Assembly: GCF_900091495.1 (NCBI RefSeq)
Contig: NZ_LT607413.1
Span: 5,037,001-5,101,000 of the forward strand
DNA length: 64,000 nucleotides
Reading direction: 5' to 3'
Source of the DNA: Micromonospora echinospora
GTDB taxonomy: Bacteria > Actinomycetota > Actinomycetes > Mycobacteriales > Micromonosporaceae
Positions 54,653-63,678 of this stretch are shown here, in pieces. Numbering within the stretch: position 1 is the first letter of the stretch; the number at the start of each line of letters is the position of its first letter. The notes beneath the pieces were generated by a model that searched no databases, was not told the DNA's origin, and was given only the letters and a program-made list of their open reading frames with translations. The translations under genes were made by a program, and so were the position numbers.

Positions 54653-55885
54653 ATGCGACACCACCGACTCGGCGTCAGCATCTGCGCCGTCACCGCACTC
54701 GCCCTCCTCGCTGGCTGCGGCGGCTCCGCCGGCAGCGACAGCGACGGCCCGGAGACCATCACCTTCGCCGCGTCGATGCTCGGTGAGCCGACGCGCGGCC
54801 CGCAGCTGACGGCCCTGCTGGAGAAGTTCAACGCCAGTCAGGACGACTACGTCATCGAACCGGTCTCCATCCCGTTCGCGTCCTTCGGCACGACCATCTT
54901 CACGCAGCTCGGCCAGGGCAAGGGCCCCGACGTGATCGCGTTCGACCAGATGAACATCTACGAGGCCGCCGACGCGAAACTGATCCGTCCGCTGGACGAC
55001 GTCGTGAAGGGCATCGACCTCACCGCGGCCTCCGAGTCGCTCAAGATGGACGACCACCAGTGGGGCGTCCCGCTCGACGTCTCCAACTACGCGCTCATCT
55101 ACAACCCCGACCTCGTCAAGCAGCCGCCGACGACGTTCGAGGAGTTCAAGAAGGTCGCCCGGGAGCAGACCACGGCGGGCCGGTTCGGGTTTGCGTTCCG
55201 GACCACCCAGGCCGAGGAGGCCGGTGTCTGGTACGACCTGAGCAACTTCGTCTACGGCGCGGGCGGCGCGTGGAGCGACGACGCCGGCAACCCCACGATC
55301 AACAGTCCGCAGACGGTCGCCGGGGTCAAGGCGTTCGCCGAGGTCTACCAGGCCGGCGTCATCCCGAAGGGCTCGACCGCCGCCGACTACCGCCGGATGT
55401 TCGCCACCGGCAAGGTTGCGATGATGATCGACAACGGCGGGATCCCGACCGTGCTCCGGGGCACCAACCCGGACATCCCGATCGCCGCCGCGCCGGCGCC
55501 CTTCCCGACGCGGAGCATCGGCCAGGTGATGGCCGCCATCGGCATCAACGCCAACACCAAGCACCCCGAGGCGGCCGAAGCGTTCGTTCGCTGGTTCCTC
55601 GGGAAGGAGGCGCAGACGACCGTCCAGGGCTTCCTCGGCGGAAGCCTCGTCGCCACCGGTGTGGAACGGACCACGGAGGAGCTCGCCAAGTCGCCGTTCG
55701 TCACGGTGTTCGACGCGCAGAGCGACCACGCGCGCTCGTTCATCCCGACCGGGCTCGAGGTCGAGACGCCGCGGATCCGCTCCGCGGTGGTGCAGGCGGT
55801 ACTCAACGCGCTGCAGTCAGGCGGCGACATCCAGCAGGCACTCGACGGAGCGCAGGACAAGGCCAAGCAGATCGCCGGCGAATAG
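54653..55885 (+). CDS. Sugar-binding lipoprotein of the sugar-acid operon transporter
   Basis: A 410-residue CUT1 solute-binding protein with lipobox LAGC (Cys20). The mature part is a family 1 fold (TFAASMLGEPTRGPQLTALLEKFNAS, GQGKGPDVIAFDQMNIYEAADAKLI, VPLDVSNYALIYNPDLV). It has fewer aromatic residues than the oligosaccharide binders at 20.5 and 34.4 kb, which fits a smaller ligand. It starts 3 bp after the kinase stop, with AGAGGTAAGG as ribosome site. A hairpin at 55898-55921 separates it from the permeases. Confidence 0.9.
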   Translation: MRHHRLGVSICAVTALALLAGCGGSAGSDSDGPETITFAASMLGEPTRGPQLTALLEKFNASQDDYVIEPVSIPFASFGTTIFTQLGQGKGPDVIAFDQMNIYEAADAKLIRPLDDVVKGIDLTAASESLKMDDHQWGVPLDVSNYALIYNPDLVKQPPTTFEEFKKVAREQTTAGRFGFAFRTTQAEEAGVWYDLSNFVYGAGGAWSDDAGNPTINSPQTVAGVKAFAEVYQAGVIPKGSTAADYRRMFATGKVAMMIDNGGIPTVLRGTNPDIPIAAAPAPFPTRSIGQVMAAIGINANTKHPEAAEAFVRWFLGKEAQTTVQGFLGGSLVATGVERTTEELAKSPFVTVFDAQSDHARSFIPTGLEVETPRIRSAVVQAVLNALQSGGDIQQALDGAQDKAKQIAGE

Positions 55886-55897
55886 CAGCCCAGGGGA

Positions 55898-55921
55898 GGG
55901 GCGGCGCCCCCGCGCCGCCCC
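55898..55921 (+). terminator. Intercistronic hairpin after the binding-protein gene
   Basis: A 10-bp perfect stem (GGGGCGGCGC at 55898-55907 with 55912-55921) and CCCC loop, extendable through a bulge by GGGGA/TCCCC, lies 12 bp past the binding-protein stop. As between ngcE and ngcF, it probably lowers permease expression relative to binding protein. Confidence 0.65.
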
Positions 55922-55991
55922 CACTCCCCGCCCCCGTCCCGCCGGTCCACCCCCGGGCCTACGCCCGTTCCCCCGACGAAACGAGTCACAC

Positions 55992-56942
55992 ATGTCCGTA
56001 CTCGACGTGACATCGACGCGCCGCCGCCAGCGTGTCGGCGGGCCGAAACCGGCACCGCGACGACGGCCGGGTGAGCGTCTGCTGCCCTATCTCCTCGCGG
56101 CGCCGGCCGTCATCTACCTCGTGGCGTTCCAGGGCATCCCGTTCCTCCAGCAGGTCGTGCTGAGCTTCTCCGACACGAGCCTGCTCAACCCCACCAGCAT
56201 CGACCTGATCGGCCTGGACAACTACCGCGATGTCTTCGCCGACCCCGGGTTCCTCGACGCCGTTCGCGTGACGATCGTGTACGTCGTCGCCTGCGTCGCC
56301 GGAACGATGCTCCTCGGCCTCGGCACGGCGCTCCTGATGAACCGTAAGTTCAAGGGCCGCGGCCTCGCGCGATCACTGCTGATCATCCCTTGGGCGGCGC
56401 CGGCCGTCGCCGTCGCGCTCGTCATGGCGTGGATCTTCAACCCCCAGTACGGTGTGGCGAACGACGCCCTCGGCGGCGTCGGCCTCGCGCCCAGCGACGG
56501 GCAGTGGCTCGACAGCACGTCCCGAGCCCTGGGCACGATCCTCTTCATCACGATCTGGCAGCTGTTCCCCTTCACCGCCGTGATCATCCTCGCCGCGCTT
56601 CAGGCCGTTCCCGAGGAACTCCACGAGGCGGCGCTGCTCGACGGCGCCACCTGGACACAACGCTTCCGGGCCGTCACCTGGCCGGTCATCCAGCCCACGA
56701 TCTCGATCCTGGCCCTGCTCATGACCATCTGGTCGATCCGCCGCTTCGAGCTGATCTGGCTGATGACCCAGGGCGGACCGGCGGGGAGCACCAACACCCT
56801 GGTCATCGACCTCTATCGACGGGGCTTCGTCGAGCGTGAGCTCGGGCATGCGGCCGCCGTCGGGTTCGTCGGCGTCGTCATCTCGTTGGCGATCACCGTC
56901 ATCTTCTTCGTTGTCAGCAACCGAGCAGAGAAGTCGGCCTAG
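55992..56942 (+). CDS. CUT1 sugar ABC transporter permease (MalF type)
   Basis: A 316-residue permease with a basic N-terminal tail (RRRQRVGGPKPAPRRRPGERLLPYLL) and six helices. The EAA loop is EELHEAALLDGATWTQRFRAVTWPVIQPT. ATG 55992 is preceded by only a weak purine run, so translation may be modest. It ends 2 bp before the partner permease gene. No ATPase follows. Confidence 0.92.
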   Translation: MSVLDVTSTRRRQRVGGPKPAPRRRPGERLLPYLLAAPAVIYLVAFQGIPFLQQVVLSFSDTSLLNPTSIDLIGLDNYRDVFADPGFLDAVRVTIVYVVACVAGTMLLGLGTALLMNRKFKGRGLARSLLIIPWAAPAVAVALVMAWIFNPQYGVANDALGGVGLAPSDGQWLDSTSRALGTILFITIWQLFPFTAVIILAALQAVPEELHEAALLDGATWTQRFRAVTWPVIQPTISILALLMTIWSIRRFELIWLMTQGGPAGSTNTLVIDLYRRGFVERELGHAAAVGFVGVVISLAITVIFFVVSNRAEKSA

Positions 56943-56944
56943 CC

Positions 56945-57784
56945 ATGCGTCATGGAATCAAGCACCGGATGGGGCTGACCGGAGCCGTCACGATCGTGCT
57001 CGCCCTCGTCGGTCTCGCCGTGTTCCCGTTCTACTGGATGCTCGTCACCGCCACCCGTACCGACGACGAGCTGTTCGGCGACCGACCGCCCCTGTTGCCA
57101 GACCTGTCGGGGTTGAGCACGTTCGCCGACGTGTTCAGCGACACGACCATCGTCGGCTGGCTCACCAACAGCGCCATGATCGCCGCTGGGACGACGCTCC
57201 TGACGATGATCCTGGCCGTGCCGATCGCCTACGCGATGTCCCGGTTCAGCTTCCGCGGCAAGGTGCTCGTCGGCATCGGACTCCTGGTGACCCAGATGCT
57301 CCCCGAGGCGGTGCTCGTCGTGCCGCTGTTGTCCGTGTTCAAGACGCTCGATCTGCTGGACAGCCGCAGCGGGCTCGTACTCGGCAACACCGCCTTCGTG
57401 CTGCCGGTCGTGACCTGGATCCTCAAGAACGCCATCGACACCGTGCCACGCGACCTCGACAACGCGGCCAAAATCGACGGCTGCTCACCGGTCAGCACCC
57501 TGTGGCGGGTGATCGTTCCCATCGTGGCGCCCACCATGGCAGCCGGAGCTGTCATCGCGTTCTTCCACGGCTGGAACGAGTACATCTTCGCGGTGAGCTT
57601 CCTCACCGACCCCGGACTCCAGCCGATGTCCGTGGGACTCGCCGGATTCATCGGGGAGATCAGCACACCGGTCCAGACCGTCATGTCCGTCGGAATGATC
57701 TACACGCTGCCCGCCGTGGCTCTCTACCTGCTCCTGCAGCGTTACATCGTGTCGGGCATGGCCGCTGGAAGCGTCAAGGGCTGA
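56945..57784 (+). CDS. CUT1 sugar ABC transporter permease (MalG type)
   Basis: A 279-residue permease: MALVGLAVFPFYWMLVTATRT-like helix 1 region, EAA loop RDLDNAAKIDGCSPVSTLWRVIVPIVAPT, and the typical end IVSGMAAGSVKG. It is the last gene of the eight-gene operon that begins with the enolase-superfamily enzyme. Its start lies 2 bp after the preceding stop. Confidence 0.93.
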   Translation: MRHGIKHRMGLTGAVTIVLALVGLAVFPFYWMLVTATRTDDELFGDRPPLLPDLSGLSTFADVFSDTTIVGWLTNSAMIAAGTTLLTMILAVPIAYAMSRFSFRGKVLVGIGLLVTQMLPEAVLVVPLLSVFKTLDLLDSRSGLVLGNTAFVLPVVTWILKNAIDTVPRDLDNAAKIDGCSPVSTLWRVIVPIVAPTMAAGAVIAFFHGWNEYIFAVSFLTDPGLQPMSVGLAGFIGEISTPVQTVMSVGMIYTLPAVALYLLLQRYIVSGMAAGSVKG

Positions 57785-58043
57785 TGGCGCGCCGGCCCGC
57801 ACCGCCGCTGACGGGCGAGCCAACCCCAGCCCGCGGTGGCAGGGGGCACCGCGACGCCGTCGACGAGGGAACGCGGACATGGCTCGTCGACGGCTCACGG
57901 CTGCCGCGATGCGGGACGGGTCGCCGGGGTTCGGGTCCCGGACGAGGGCGGTGGCGGTGCCGAGGTTCGCGCCGGGCCGTACGAACCGGGGAAGATCGGC
58001 ACCGCCCTGACCACCCGCGACACACCTGTCGCGCAGGGGGTTG
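57785..58043. other. Gap between two convergent genes, nothing definite
   Basis: About 260 bp of high-GC sequence. Short stretches can be translated to plausible protein-like text (for example PYEPGKIGTALTTRDTPVAQGVV), but there is no start with ribosome site and no recognisable domain. It may be a decayed gene end or simple spacer. Confidence 0.4.
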
Positions 58044-59057
58044 TCAGACCGCGCGGGCCACGCAGATCCTGGCGTCGAGGCGGTGCCCGGCCTCGTAGAG
58101 CATGTAGGAGACGCCGCCGTCGGTGCCGAACGTCGGCGCCGCCACCCGACCGTTGTCGGACGCGATCGGCCGGTGGAACACTCCGAGGTGGACCTCACGG
58201 TCGAAGTTGTTGCCGACCTCGGTCAGGTACATGTTGCCGCTGTTGCCGTGGTACGCGACGTACGTGGTGCCGTTGCGCTTGAGCAGGTGCGGCGCGGAGA
58301 TGTCGGTGAGCCCGTCGCCCGACGGTGACACCAGCGGGTTCGGGTCGAACTGCCAGCCGCTCCACCCGTTCGGCGACCAGCCCCAGAAGATCTTCCGGCT
58401 GCCCCAGCTGCTGCTCCCCGCGGTGTTGCCCATGAACACCATCACGTAGCGGTTGCCCTTGCCCGCCACCGAGTGCTCGAAGACCCGCGCGTACGAGGTC
58501 TCGCTGGTGCCGGGCACCAGTCTGGTCGACAGGATCGGCGTCTCGTCGGTGAAGTGGATGCCGTCGGTCGACCGGGCGACCCGGGTCGTGTAGTTCTCGC
58601 CGTGGAAGTACAGGTAGAACTGCCGGGTCGGCGCGTCCCAGATGACGTGCGGCGACGACACGTGGCTCACCGTCGTGGTCGGCAGCTGCCGGTCGACGAT
58701 GGGGTTGTTGGGGTACTCGGTGTAGGGGCCTTCGAGCCGGTCGGCGTAGGCGAGGCAGATCCCGCCGGGCGCGTCGTGCGGGGCGTAGTAGAGGTAGTAG
58801 CGGCCGCGATAGTTACTGATCTTGTCGTAGACGCCGCGCACGCACGGGAAGATGAACTCACCGGTCGGGTTGTAGCGCAGCGGTGTGGCGAACGCGTCGC
58901 GCACGTACCGGTAGTTGGGGAATCCGGCTGGTCCGGCGAGCGCTGGCGTGGCCGTCGCGGCGAGGCCGGCGCCGGTGGTCGCGGTCGCGACACCGGCGGC
59001 CGCCGCGCCACGCAGCAGCGCGCGTCGGGAGAAGAAGCCTTCAGGGGTACGCGTCAT
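58044..59057 (-). CDS. Tat-exported five-bladed beta-propeller protein (GH43/GH32-like)
   Basis: A 337-residue exported protein. The N-terminus FFSRRALLRGAAAAGVATATT is a twin-arginine signal ending ALA (about residue 41). The rest has the repeated strand/turn pattern of GH43/GH32-like propellers: GRYYLYYAPHDAPGG, HVIWDAPTRQFYLYFHGEN, ARSTDGIHFTDETP, TDISAPHLLKRNGTTYVAYHG. The classic GH43 base motif (HDP) is not evident, so enzymatic activity is uncertain. It is convergent with the sugar-acid operon, and its upstream region has an AT-rich palindrome (59226-59237). It may act on the polymer whose product that operon takes up. Confidence 0.7.
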   Translation of the reverse strand: MTRTPEGFFSRRALLRGAAAAGVATATTGAGLAATATPALAGPAGFPNYRYVRDAFATPLRYNPTGEFIFPCVRGVYDKISNYRGRYYLYYAPHDAPGGICLAYADRLEGPYTEYPNNPIVDRQLPTTTVSHVSSPHVIWDAPTRQFYLYFHGENYTTRVARSTDGIHFTDETPILSTRLVPGTSETSYARVFEHSVAGKGNRYVMVFMGNTAGSSSWGSRKIFWGWSPNGWSGWQFDPNPLVSPSGDGLTDISAPHLLKRNGTTYVAYHGNSGNMYLTEVGNNFDREVHLGVFHRPIASDNGRVAAPTFGTDGGVSYMLYEAGHRLDARICVARAV

Positions 59058-59448
59058 CGCGATCCCTCCATTCGTGAGGCGAGCCGACGGGTGGCAGGGG
59101 AGCGGGCCGGCCGCGACGGGCGGGTGTCACTCGACCTCGCCGAGTGACCGGACGGGACGGTGCTCGTCGCGGACGGTTCGTTGGTCGATGAGTCTGGTCG
59201 CGTCGCCTCCGCGGCGTCAAGATGCTAATACGAATTACCAATGGGCCTCGATGGATCGGCGACCCGGGCGCGGTGGATCGGCGGTCACCCCTTCGGCGGC
59301 GGCGACGAGTCCGTGGCCGTCGAGGAGTCGGCAGGACCCGGCGGGCGGCCGGTGCGGTACGCGCCGTCGCCCTTGCCACCGCATCTACCTCGATATATAT
59401 TCGTTAACCTAACTGTTAAGTTTCCTTACTGAAGCTGGGAGGCATCTC
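59058..59448. other. Divergent promoter region of the propeller protein and the GH18 chitinase
   Basis: No gene. Two AT-rich islands stand out in a GC-rich setting: TAATACGAATTA (59226-59237, palindromic arms TAAT/ATTA), placed for the minus-strand propeller gene, and 59390-59430 before the chitinase, with TTAAC-N6-GTTAA at 59404-59419 and CTGTT-N8-TTACT at 59413-59430. GGAGG at 59438-59442 is the chitinase ribosome site. Confidence 0.5.
59404..59430. promoter_or_regulatory. AT-rich palindromic element upstream of the GH18 chitinase
   Basis: TTAAC-CTAACT-GTTAA overlaps a CTGTT-N8-TTACT element that also occurs upstream of the GH19 chitinase. Similar AT-rich elements containing AAGTTTCCT-type cores lie before secreted hydrolase genes in other actinobacteria, from memory. 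A regulator cannot be named. Confidence 0.4.
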
Positions 59449-61800
59449 ATGCGTCGGAGGCGACTACCGCATCTCATCGCCACGAGCGTCGCCGGCCTGC
59501 TGATCGTGCCGGCGGTCGTGGCGGTGGCGGGTCAGGCGAGTTCCGCCGAGGTGGACCACGCGCAGTGCCGACCGGACGGGCTCTACCGCACGCCCGGCGT
59601 CACCGTGCCCTACTGCGACGTCTACGACACCGAGGGCCGCGAGGTCATGGGTGCCGACCACAAGCGACGGATCATCGGATACTTCACCAGCTGGCGCACC
59701 GGCAAGAACGGCGCCCCGGCGTACCTGGCGAACCAGATCCCCTGGAACAAGATCACACACATCAACTACGCCTTCGCGCACGTGGACGCGGCGAACAAGA
59801 TCTCCGTCGGCGCGCCCACCGCGCCCGACAACCCCGCCACCAACATGACCTGGCCGGGTGTGGCGGGCGCGGAGATGGACCCGCAGTACTCGTACACCGG
59901 CCACTTCAACCTGCTCAACAAGTTCAAGAAGCAGCACCCGGACGTGAAGACGCTGGTCAGCGTGGGCGGCTGGGCCGAGACCGGCGGCTATATCGACGCC
60001 GGTGGCACCCGGGTCGACGCCGGCGGCTTCTACCGGATGACCACGACCGGCAGCAACACCGTCAACACCGCCGGCATCAACACCTTCGCCGACTCGGTGG
60101 TCAGCTTCCTGCGCACGTACGGCTTCGACGGGGTGGACATCGACTACGAGTACCCGACGTCGAACAACAAGGCCGGCCACCCGCAGGACTTCGCCCAGGC
60201 CGACGCCAAGCGGGCCGGCCTGAACGCCTCCTACCAGGTGCTCATGCGGACCCTGCGGGAGAAGCTGGACGCCGCCGCGGCCGCCGACGGCAGGTACTAC
60301 ATGCTCACCATCGCCGCGCCCGCCTCCGGCTGGCTGCTGCGCGGCATGGAGTCGTACCAGACACTGCAGTACCTGGACTACGCCAACATCATGAGCTACG
60401 ACCTGCACGGGGCGTGGAACCACTTCGTCGGTCCGAACGCCGCCCTCTACGACGACGGGCAGGACGCCGAACTCGCCGCCGGTGGCGTGTACGGGGCGTA
60501 CCAGAACATCGGATACCTGAACACCGACTGGGCGTACCACTACTACCGGGGCGCGATGCAGTCCGGTCGGATCAACATCGGCGTGCCGTACTACACCCGT
60601 GGGTGGCGCGGCGTGACCGGCGGCACCAACGGACTGTGGGGCCGCGCGGCGCTGCCCGACCAGACCAAGTGTCCGGCCGGAACGGGCGGGACCATCGGAT
60701 CGACCGTCCCCTGCGGCAACGGCGCGATCGGCATCGACAACATCTGGCACGACCTGGAGAACGGCAACGAGGTGTCGGCCGGCGCCAACCCGATGTGGCA
60801 CGCGAAGAACCTCCAGGACGGGCGGAGCGGGAGCTACCTGGAGGCGTACGGGCTGACCCCGGGGACCGACCCGACCGACCAGCTCACCGGCACCTACACC
60901 CGCCACTACTCGCCCAGCCTGGTCGCCCCCTGGCTGTGGAACAGCCAGAAGCAGGTGTACCTGTCCACCGAGGACGAGCAGTCCATCGCCGCGAAGGCGG
61001 ACTACGTCGTGGCCAAGGGCATCGGCGGCATCATGATCTGGGAGCTGGCCGGGGACTACGCGTGGAACCCGCAGCGCGGCGAGTACTTCATGGGCAACAC
61101 GATGACCAACCTGATCTACGACAGGTTCCGCGCCGCCAGCCCCTACGGACAGCGGAAAGCGGGCATCACCATGCCGACGCAGACGCTGAACGTCGGGGTG
61201 ACGATGGGCGGCTTCGCGCTCGGCGACAACAACTACCCGATCAACCCCGAACTGCGCCTGACCAACAACTCGGGTACCACGATCCCGGCCGGGGCCCAGC
61301 TCGAGTTCGACTACCCCACCTCGGCTCCGGGCACGCTCGGGCAGCAGTCCGGGTGGGCGCTCTCGGTGGTGTCCACCGGGCACACCGGCAGCAACGTCGG
61401 CGGGTTGAAGGGAGACTTCCACCGGGTGCGGCTCACCGTGCCGACGGCCATCGCGCCGGGCTCGTTCGCCGAGGTCACCCTCAACTACAGTCTGCCGATC
61501 GCCGGCCCCTCGAACTTCACGCTGAGTTTCGGTGGCCAGAGCTACGCACTGGCCGCCGACCACGCCCGGGGCGCGGTCGGACCGTCGCCCACACCGACCG
61601 CGACGGTGTCGCCCTCGGTCACGCCGACCGGCGGTGACAACTGCGGCGGCCTCGCCACTTGGAACGCGACCACGAGCTACTCGGGTGGCAGCATCGTCGC
61701 GCACGAGGGCCGCCGCTACCGGGCCAAGTGGTGGACGCAGGGCGAGAACCCGGCCAACAGCGGGCAGTGGGGTCCCTGGGAGTTCCAGGGCGCCTGCTGA
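59449..61800 (+). CDS. Secreted GH18 chitinase with C-terminal chitin-binding domain
   Basis: A 783-residue secreted enzyme. Residues 1-33 form a signal peptide (ASSA site). The GH18 catalytic barrel (about 73-560) carries the DxxDxDxE motif FDGVDIDYE with Asp227, Asp230, Asp232 and proton donor Glu234; LVSVGGWAE and IMSYDLHGAW are the other family signatures. A chitobiase-like beta domain (about 575-700) is followed by a Thr/Pro linker and a CBM5/12 (about 735-783; YSGGSIVAHEGRRYRAKWWTQGENP). It degrades chitin by retaining chemistry, complementing the GH19 enzyme at 13.4 kb. A strong hairpin lies downstream. Confidence 0.95.
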   Translation: MRRRRLPHLIATSVAGLLIVPAVVAVAGQASSAEVDHAQCRPDGLYRTPGVTVPYCDVYDTEGREVMGADHKRRIIGYFTSWRTGKNGAPAYLANQIPWNKITHINYAFAHVDAANKISVGAPTAPDNPATNMTWPGVAGAEMDPQYSYTGHFNLLNKFKKQHPDVKTLVSVGGWAETGGYIDAGGTRVDAGGFYRMTTTGSNTVNTAGINTFADSVVSFLRTYGFDGVDIDYEYPTSNNKAGHPQDFAQADAKRAGLNASYQVLMRTLREKLDAAAAADGRYYMLTIAAPASGWLLRGMESYQTLQYLDYANIMSYDLHGAWNHFVGPNAALYDDGQDAELAAGGVYGAYQNIGYLNTDWAYHYYRGAMQSGRINIGVPYYTRGWRGVTGGTNGLWGRAALPDQTKCPAGTGGTIGSTVPCGNGAIGIDNIWHDLENGNEVSAGANPMWHAKNLQDGRSGSYLEAYGLTPGTDPTDQLTGTYTRHYSPSLVAPWLWNSQKQVYLSTEDEQSIAAKADYVVAKGIGGIMIWELAGDYAWNPQRGEYFMGNTMTNLIYDRFRAASPYGQRKAGITMPTQTLNVGVTMGGFALGDNNYPINPELRLTNNSGTTIPAGAQLEFDYPTSAPGTLGQQSGWALSVVSTGHTGSNVGGLKGDFHRVRLTVPTAIAPGSFAEVTLNYSLPIAGPSNFTLSFGGQSYALAADHARGAVGPSPTPTATVSPSVTPTGGDNCGGLATWNATTSYSGGSIVAHEGRRYRAKWWTQGENPANSGQWGPWEFQGAC

Positions 61801-61840
61801 CCCACGGGCGCCCGATCCTTCGGGTGGGCGCTGGCACGAC

Positions 61841-61880
61841 AAGGTGGGTGTGCCCGGTTCCGGCCGGGCGCACCCACCTT
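61841..61880. terminator. Bidirectional terminator between the GH18 chitinase and the VWA gene
   Basis: A 17-bp stem with one G-U/C-A position (61841-61857 with 61864-61880) and a 6-nt loop lies between two convergent genes. The AAGG/CCTT ends give A- and T-richer flanks usable in both directions. Confidence 0.85.
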
Positions 61881-61923
61881 CCGCTACCGGCTCCCGGACG
61901 GCCAGCGCCCGGGCTGCCTGGCG

Positions 61924-63678
61924 TCAGAAGCTACTGACCAGCTTGACGAACGCATCGTCGATCTTCGCCGGGTCGCGGGCGTCGAACGCCTTGCCGGCGG
62001 ACGCCTTGGCGATCTGGTCCAGCGTGTCGAAGTCGGACTTCTCGTCGAAGGCGATGCAGAAGATCTTGATCGGTCGGTCCGGGTCCAACGCGACATCGCG
62101 GAGCAGCCGGGCGAGATCGTTGTCCTTGTTGTACTCGTTCTGGCCGTCCGTCAGGACGACCACCGCGTTGATCCGGGACTGGTCGTAGCGGTCGAGCATG
62201 TGCCGGTGCGCCGCCCGTACGGTGGCGTACAGCGCGGTGCCACCCTCGACGTGGAGGCTGTCGATCTCCTTGGTGAGCGCCTTCTGGTCGAACGCCGACA
62301 GCCGGACCTCCTCGCTGTACGGTGACCTCGGCCGCTGTCTCGTCTCCGACGAGAACGACCAGAGGGCGACCTGGTCCTCGGAGTTCAGGAGGCCGAAGCC
62401 CTTGGCGGCGGCCCCGGTCGCCACCTGGAACCTGGTCCGGTCACCGATCTTCGCGTTCATCGAACCGGACGTGTCGACGGCCAGCAGGATGTTCGCCTTC
62501 TTGCGCAGCGTGCCCCAGCCGGCGAGGATCGCCTTGACCACGGTGGGCTCCGGCGGTTCGAAGTAGGTGAGTTCCTGGGCCCCGCGCCCGCCGACGGAGG
62601 CGGTCAGCGGCCCGGACGCCTTCCGCTCGTGGTCGCGGAACCCGTGCTGGCTGAAGCTCTGCTGCTGCGGCGGCTCCCGGAGGAACGTCAGGAAGTCGGC
62701 AGCGGCGTCACGCTGCTCCGGGCTGGCCGAGGGAAGCACCACGTACGGGTGGTCGAGGTTGAACGTGCCCTCCTTCGGATAGACCGCGACCAGCGGAACC
62801 TTCGGCTTCTTGCCCCGGGTCGGGCTCAGCTCCCCTTCGTTGTACTGGTAGACCAACTCCTCCTGCGTCACCACCGCGCTCATGTCCGTCGGGGCCGCCG
62901 TGCCGGACAGGTCCGCCTCGGCGCGGTCCCTCAGCAGATCCACGATGTCGTCGCTGTAGTGGGACACATTGGCCTCGATGCGGCGGACGAACTGGGCTAC
63001 CGCCGGATTCGCGAGGTCATGTTCGGTGAGATCGCTGGCCCGGTTGATGGCCGCGTAGTACGACGCGATCGTGGCCGCCAGGCCGGAGGTGGACTGGTGC
63101 GGGTTGACCTTGCCGAAGGTGAACCGCCCCCACTCGGGGCGACCGAAGGCGGCCCAGCCCGTGCGCCCCGACGAGCCCAGGATCTCGCCCCAGCCGAGGG
63201 GACCCTGCTGTTGGATCAGCTCACCCTTCGGCTGCGGCATGGCGATGACCAGCGGGCTGTTCGCGATCGACGGGTACTGGCCGGGGGTCTGCGCGGGACG
63301 TCCGGCGGCCTCGTCGAGCAACGTCAACTGCCCGGTCCACAGGCTGGACGTCGGCAACCACACCTGTGGTCGTGGCAGGCCGGGCTGCTTGACCTCCCAC
63401 TCGCCGGCCAGCGCGTCCGTCGCCGCACCGGAGGCGAGCCCGTGCACCGTCACGACGACGCACCCGCCGCCGACCCGGCGATCGCTCTTGTTGTAGCGTT
63501 CCGCCAGCTCGCCGAGGAGCACGTCCTTCTCGATCGACGAGCTGACCTCCAACGGCGTGCACTCGACGTCCGCCGCCGGCCGGGCGATCACGTAGGCCGC
63601 CGTGATGACCGCGAACCCGGCCACGATGGCCGCGGTGTACGGCAACCACGGCCGGGCAGTCGATCGACCTGAAACCAT
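61924..63678 (-). CDS. Membrane-anchored solute-binding-like plus von Willebrand factor A protein
   Basis: A 584-residue protein with one N-terminal membrane anchor (LPYTAAIVAGFAVITAAYVIA, about 12-32). Residues about 40-350 resemble an extracellular solute-binding fold (SBP_bac_11 type: SSSIEKDVLLGELAERYN, WLPTSSLW, SPLVIAMPQPKGE). Residues about 390-584 are a VWA domain with an intact MIDAS: DTSGSM, followed by a Thr in GGTALYATV and Asp in LTDGQNEYN. It is therefore displayed outside the membrane and binds a divalent metal for ligand contacts. ATG 63678 has GGAGG 7 bp upstream. Similar fusions are common in actinobacteria; the function is unknown. Confidence 0.85.
   Translation of the reverse strand: MVSGRSTARPWLPYTAAIVAGFAVITAAYVIARPAADVECTPLEVSSSIEKDVLLGELAERYNKSDRRVGGGCVVVTVHGLASGAATDALAGEWEVKQPGLPRPQVWLPTSSLWTGQLTLLDEAAGRPAQTPGQYPSIANSPLVIAMPQPKGELIQQQGPLGWGEILGSSGRTGWAAFGRPEWGRFTFGKVNPHQSTSGLAATIASYYAAINRASDLTEHDLANPAVAQFVRRIEANVSHYSDDIVDLLRDRAEADLSGTAAPTDMSAVVTQEELVYQYNEGELSPTRGKKPKVPLVAVYPKEGTFNLDHPYVVLPSASPEQRDAAADFLTFLREPPQQQSFSQHGFRDHERKASGPLTASVGGRGAQELTYFEPPEPTVVKAILAGWGTLRKKANILLAVDTSGSMNAKIGDRTRFQVATGAAAKGFGLLNSEDQVALWSFSSETRQRPRSPYSEEVRLSAFDQKALTKEIDSLHVEGGTALYATVRAAHRHMLDRYDQSRINAVVVLTDGQNEYNKDNDLARLLRDVALDPDRPIKIFCIAFDEKSDFDTLDQIAKASAGKAFDARDPAKIDDAFVKLVSSF

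Noticed and set aside
52856..55729. Long antisense frame over the FGGY kinase and binding-protein genes
   Set aside because: It shows no domain motif and mirrors the codon periodicity of the sense genes.
57785..58043. Small gene directly after the sugar-acid operon
   Set aside because: An open frame exists, but its start overlaps the preceding stop without support, composition is Arg/Gly-rich and it runs into the convergent gene.
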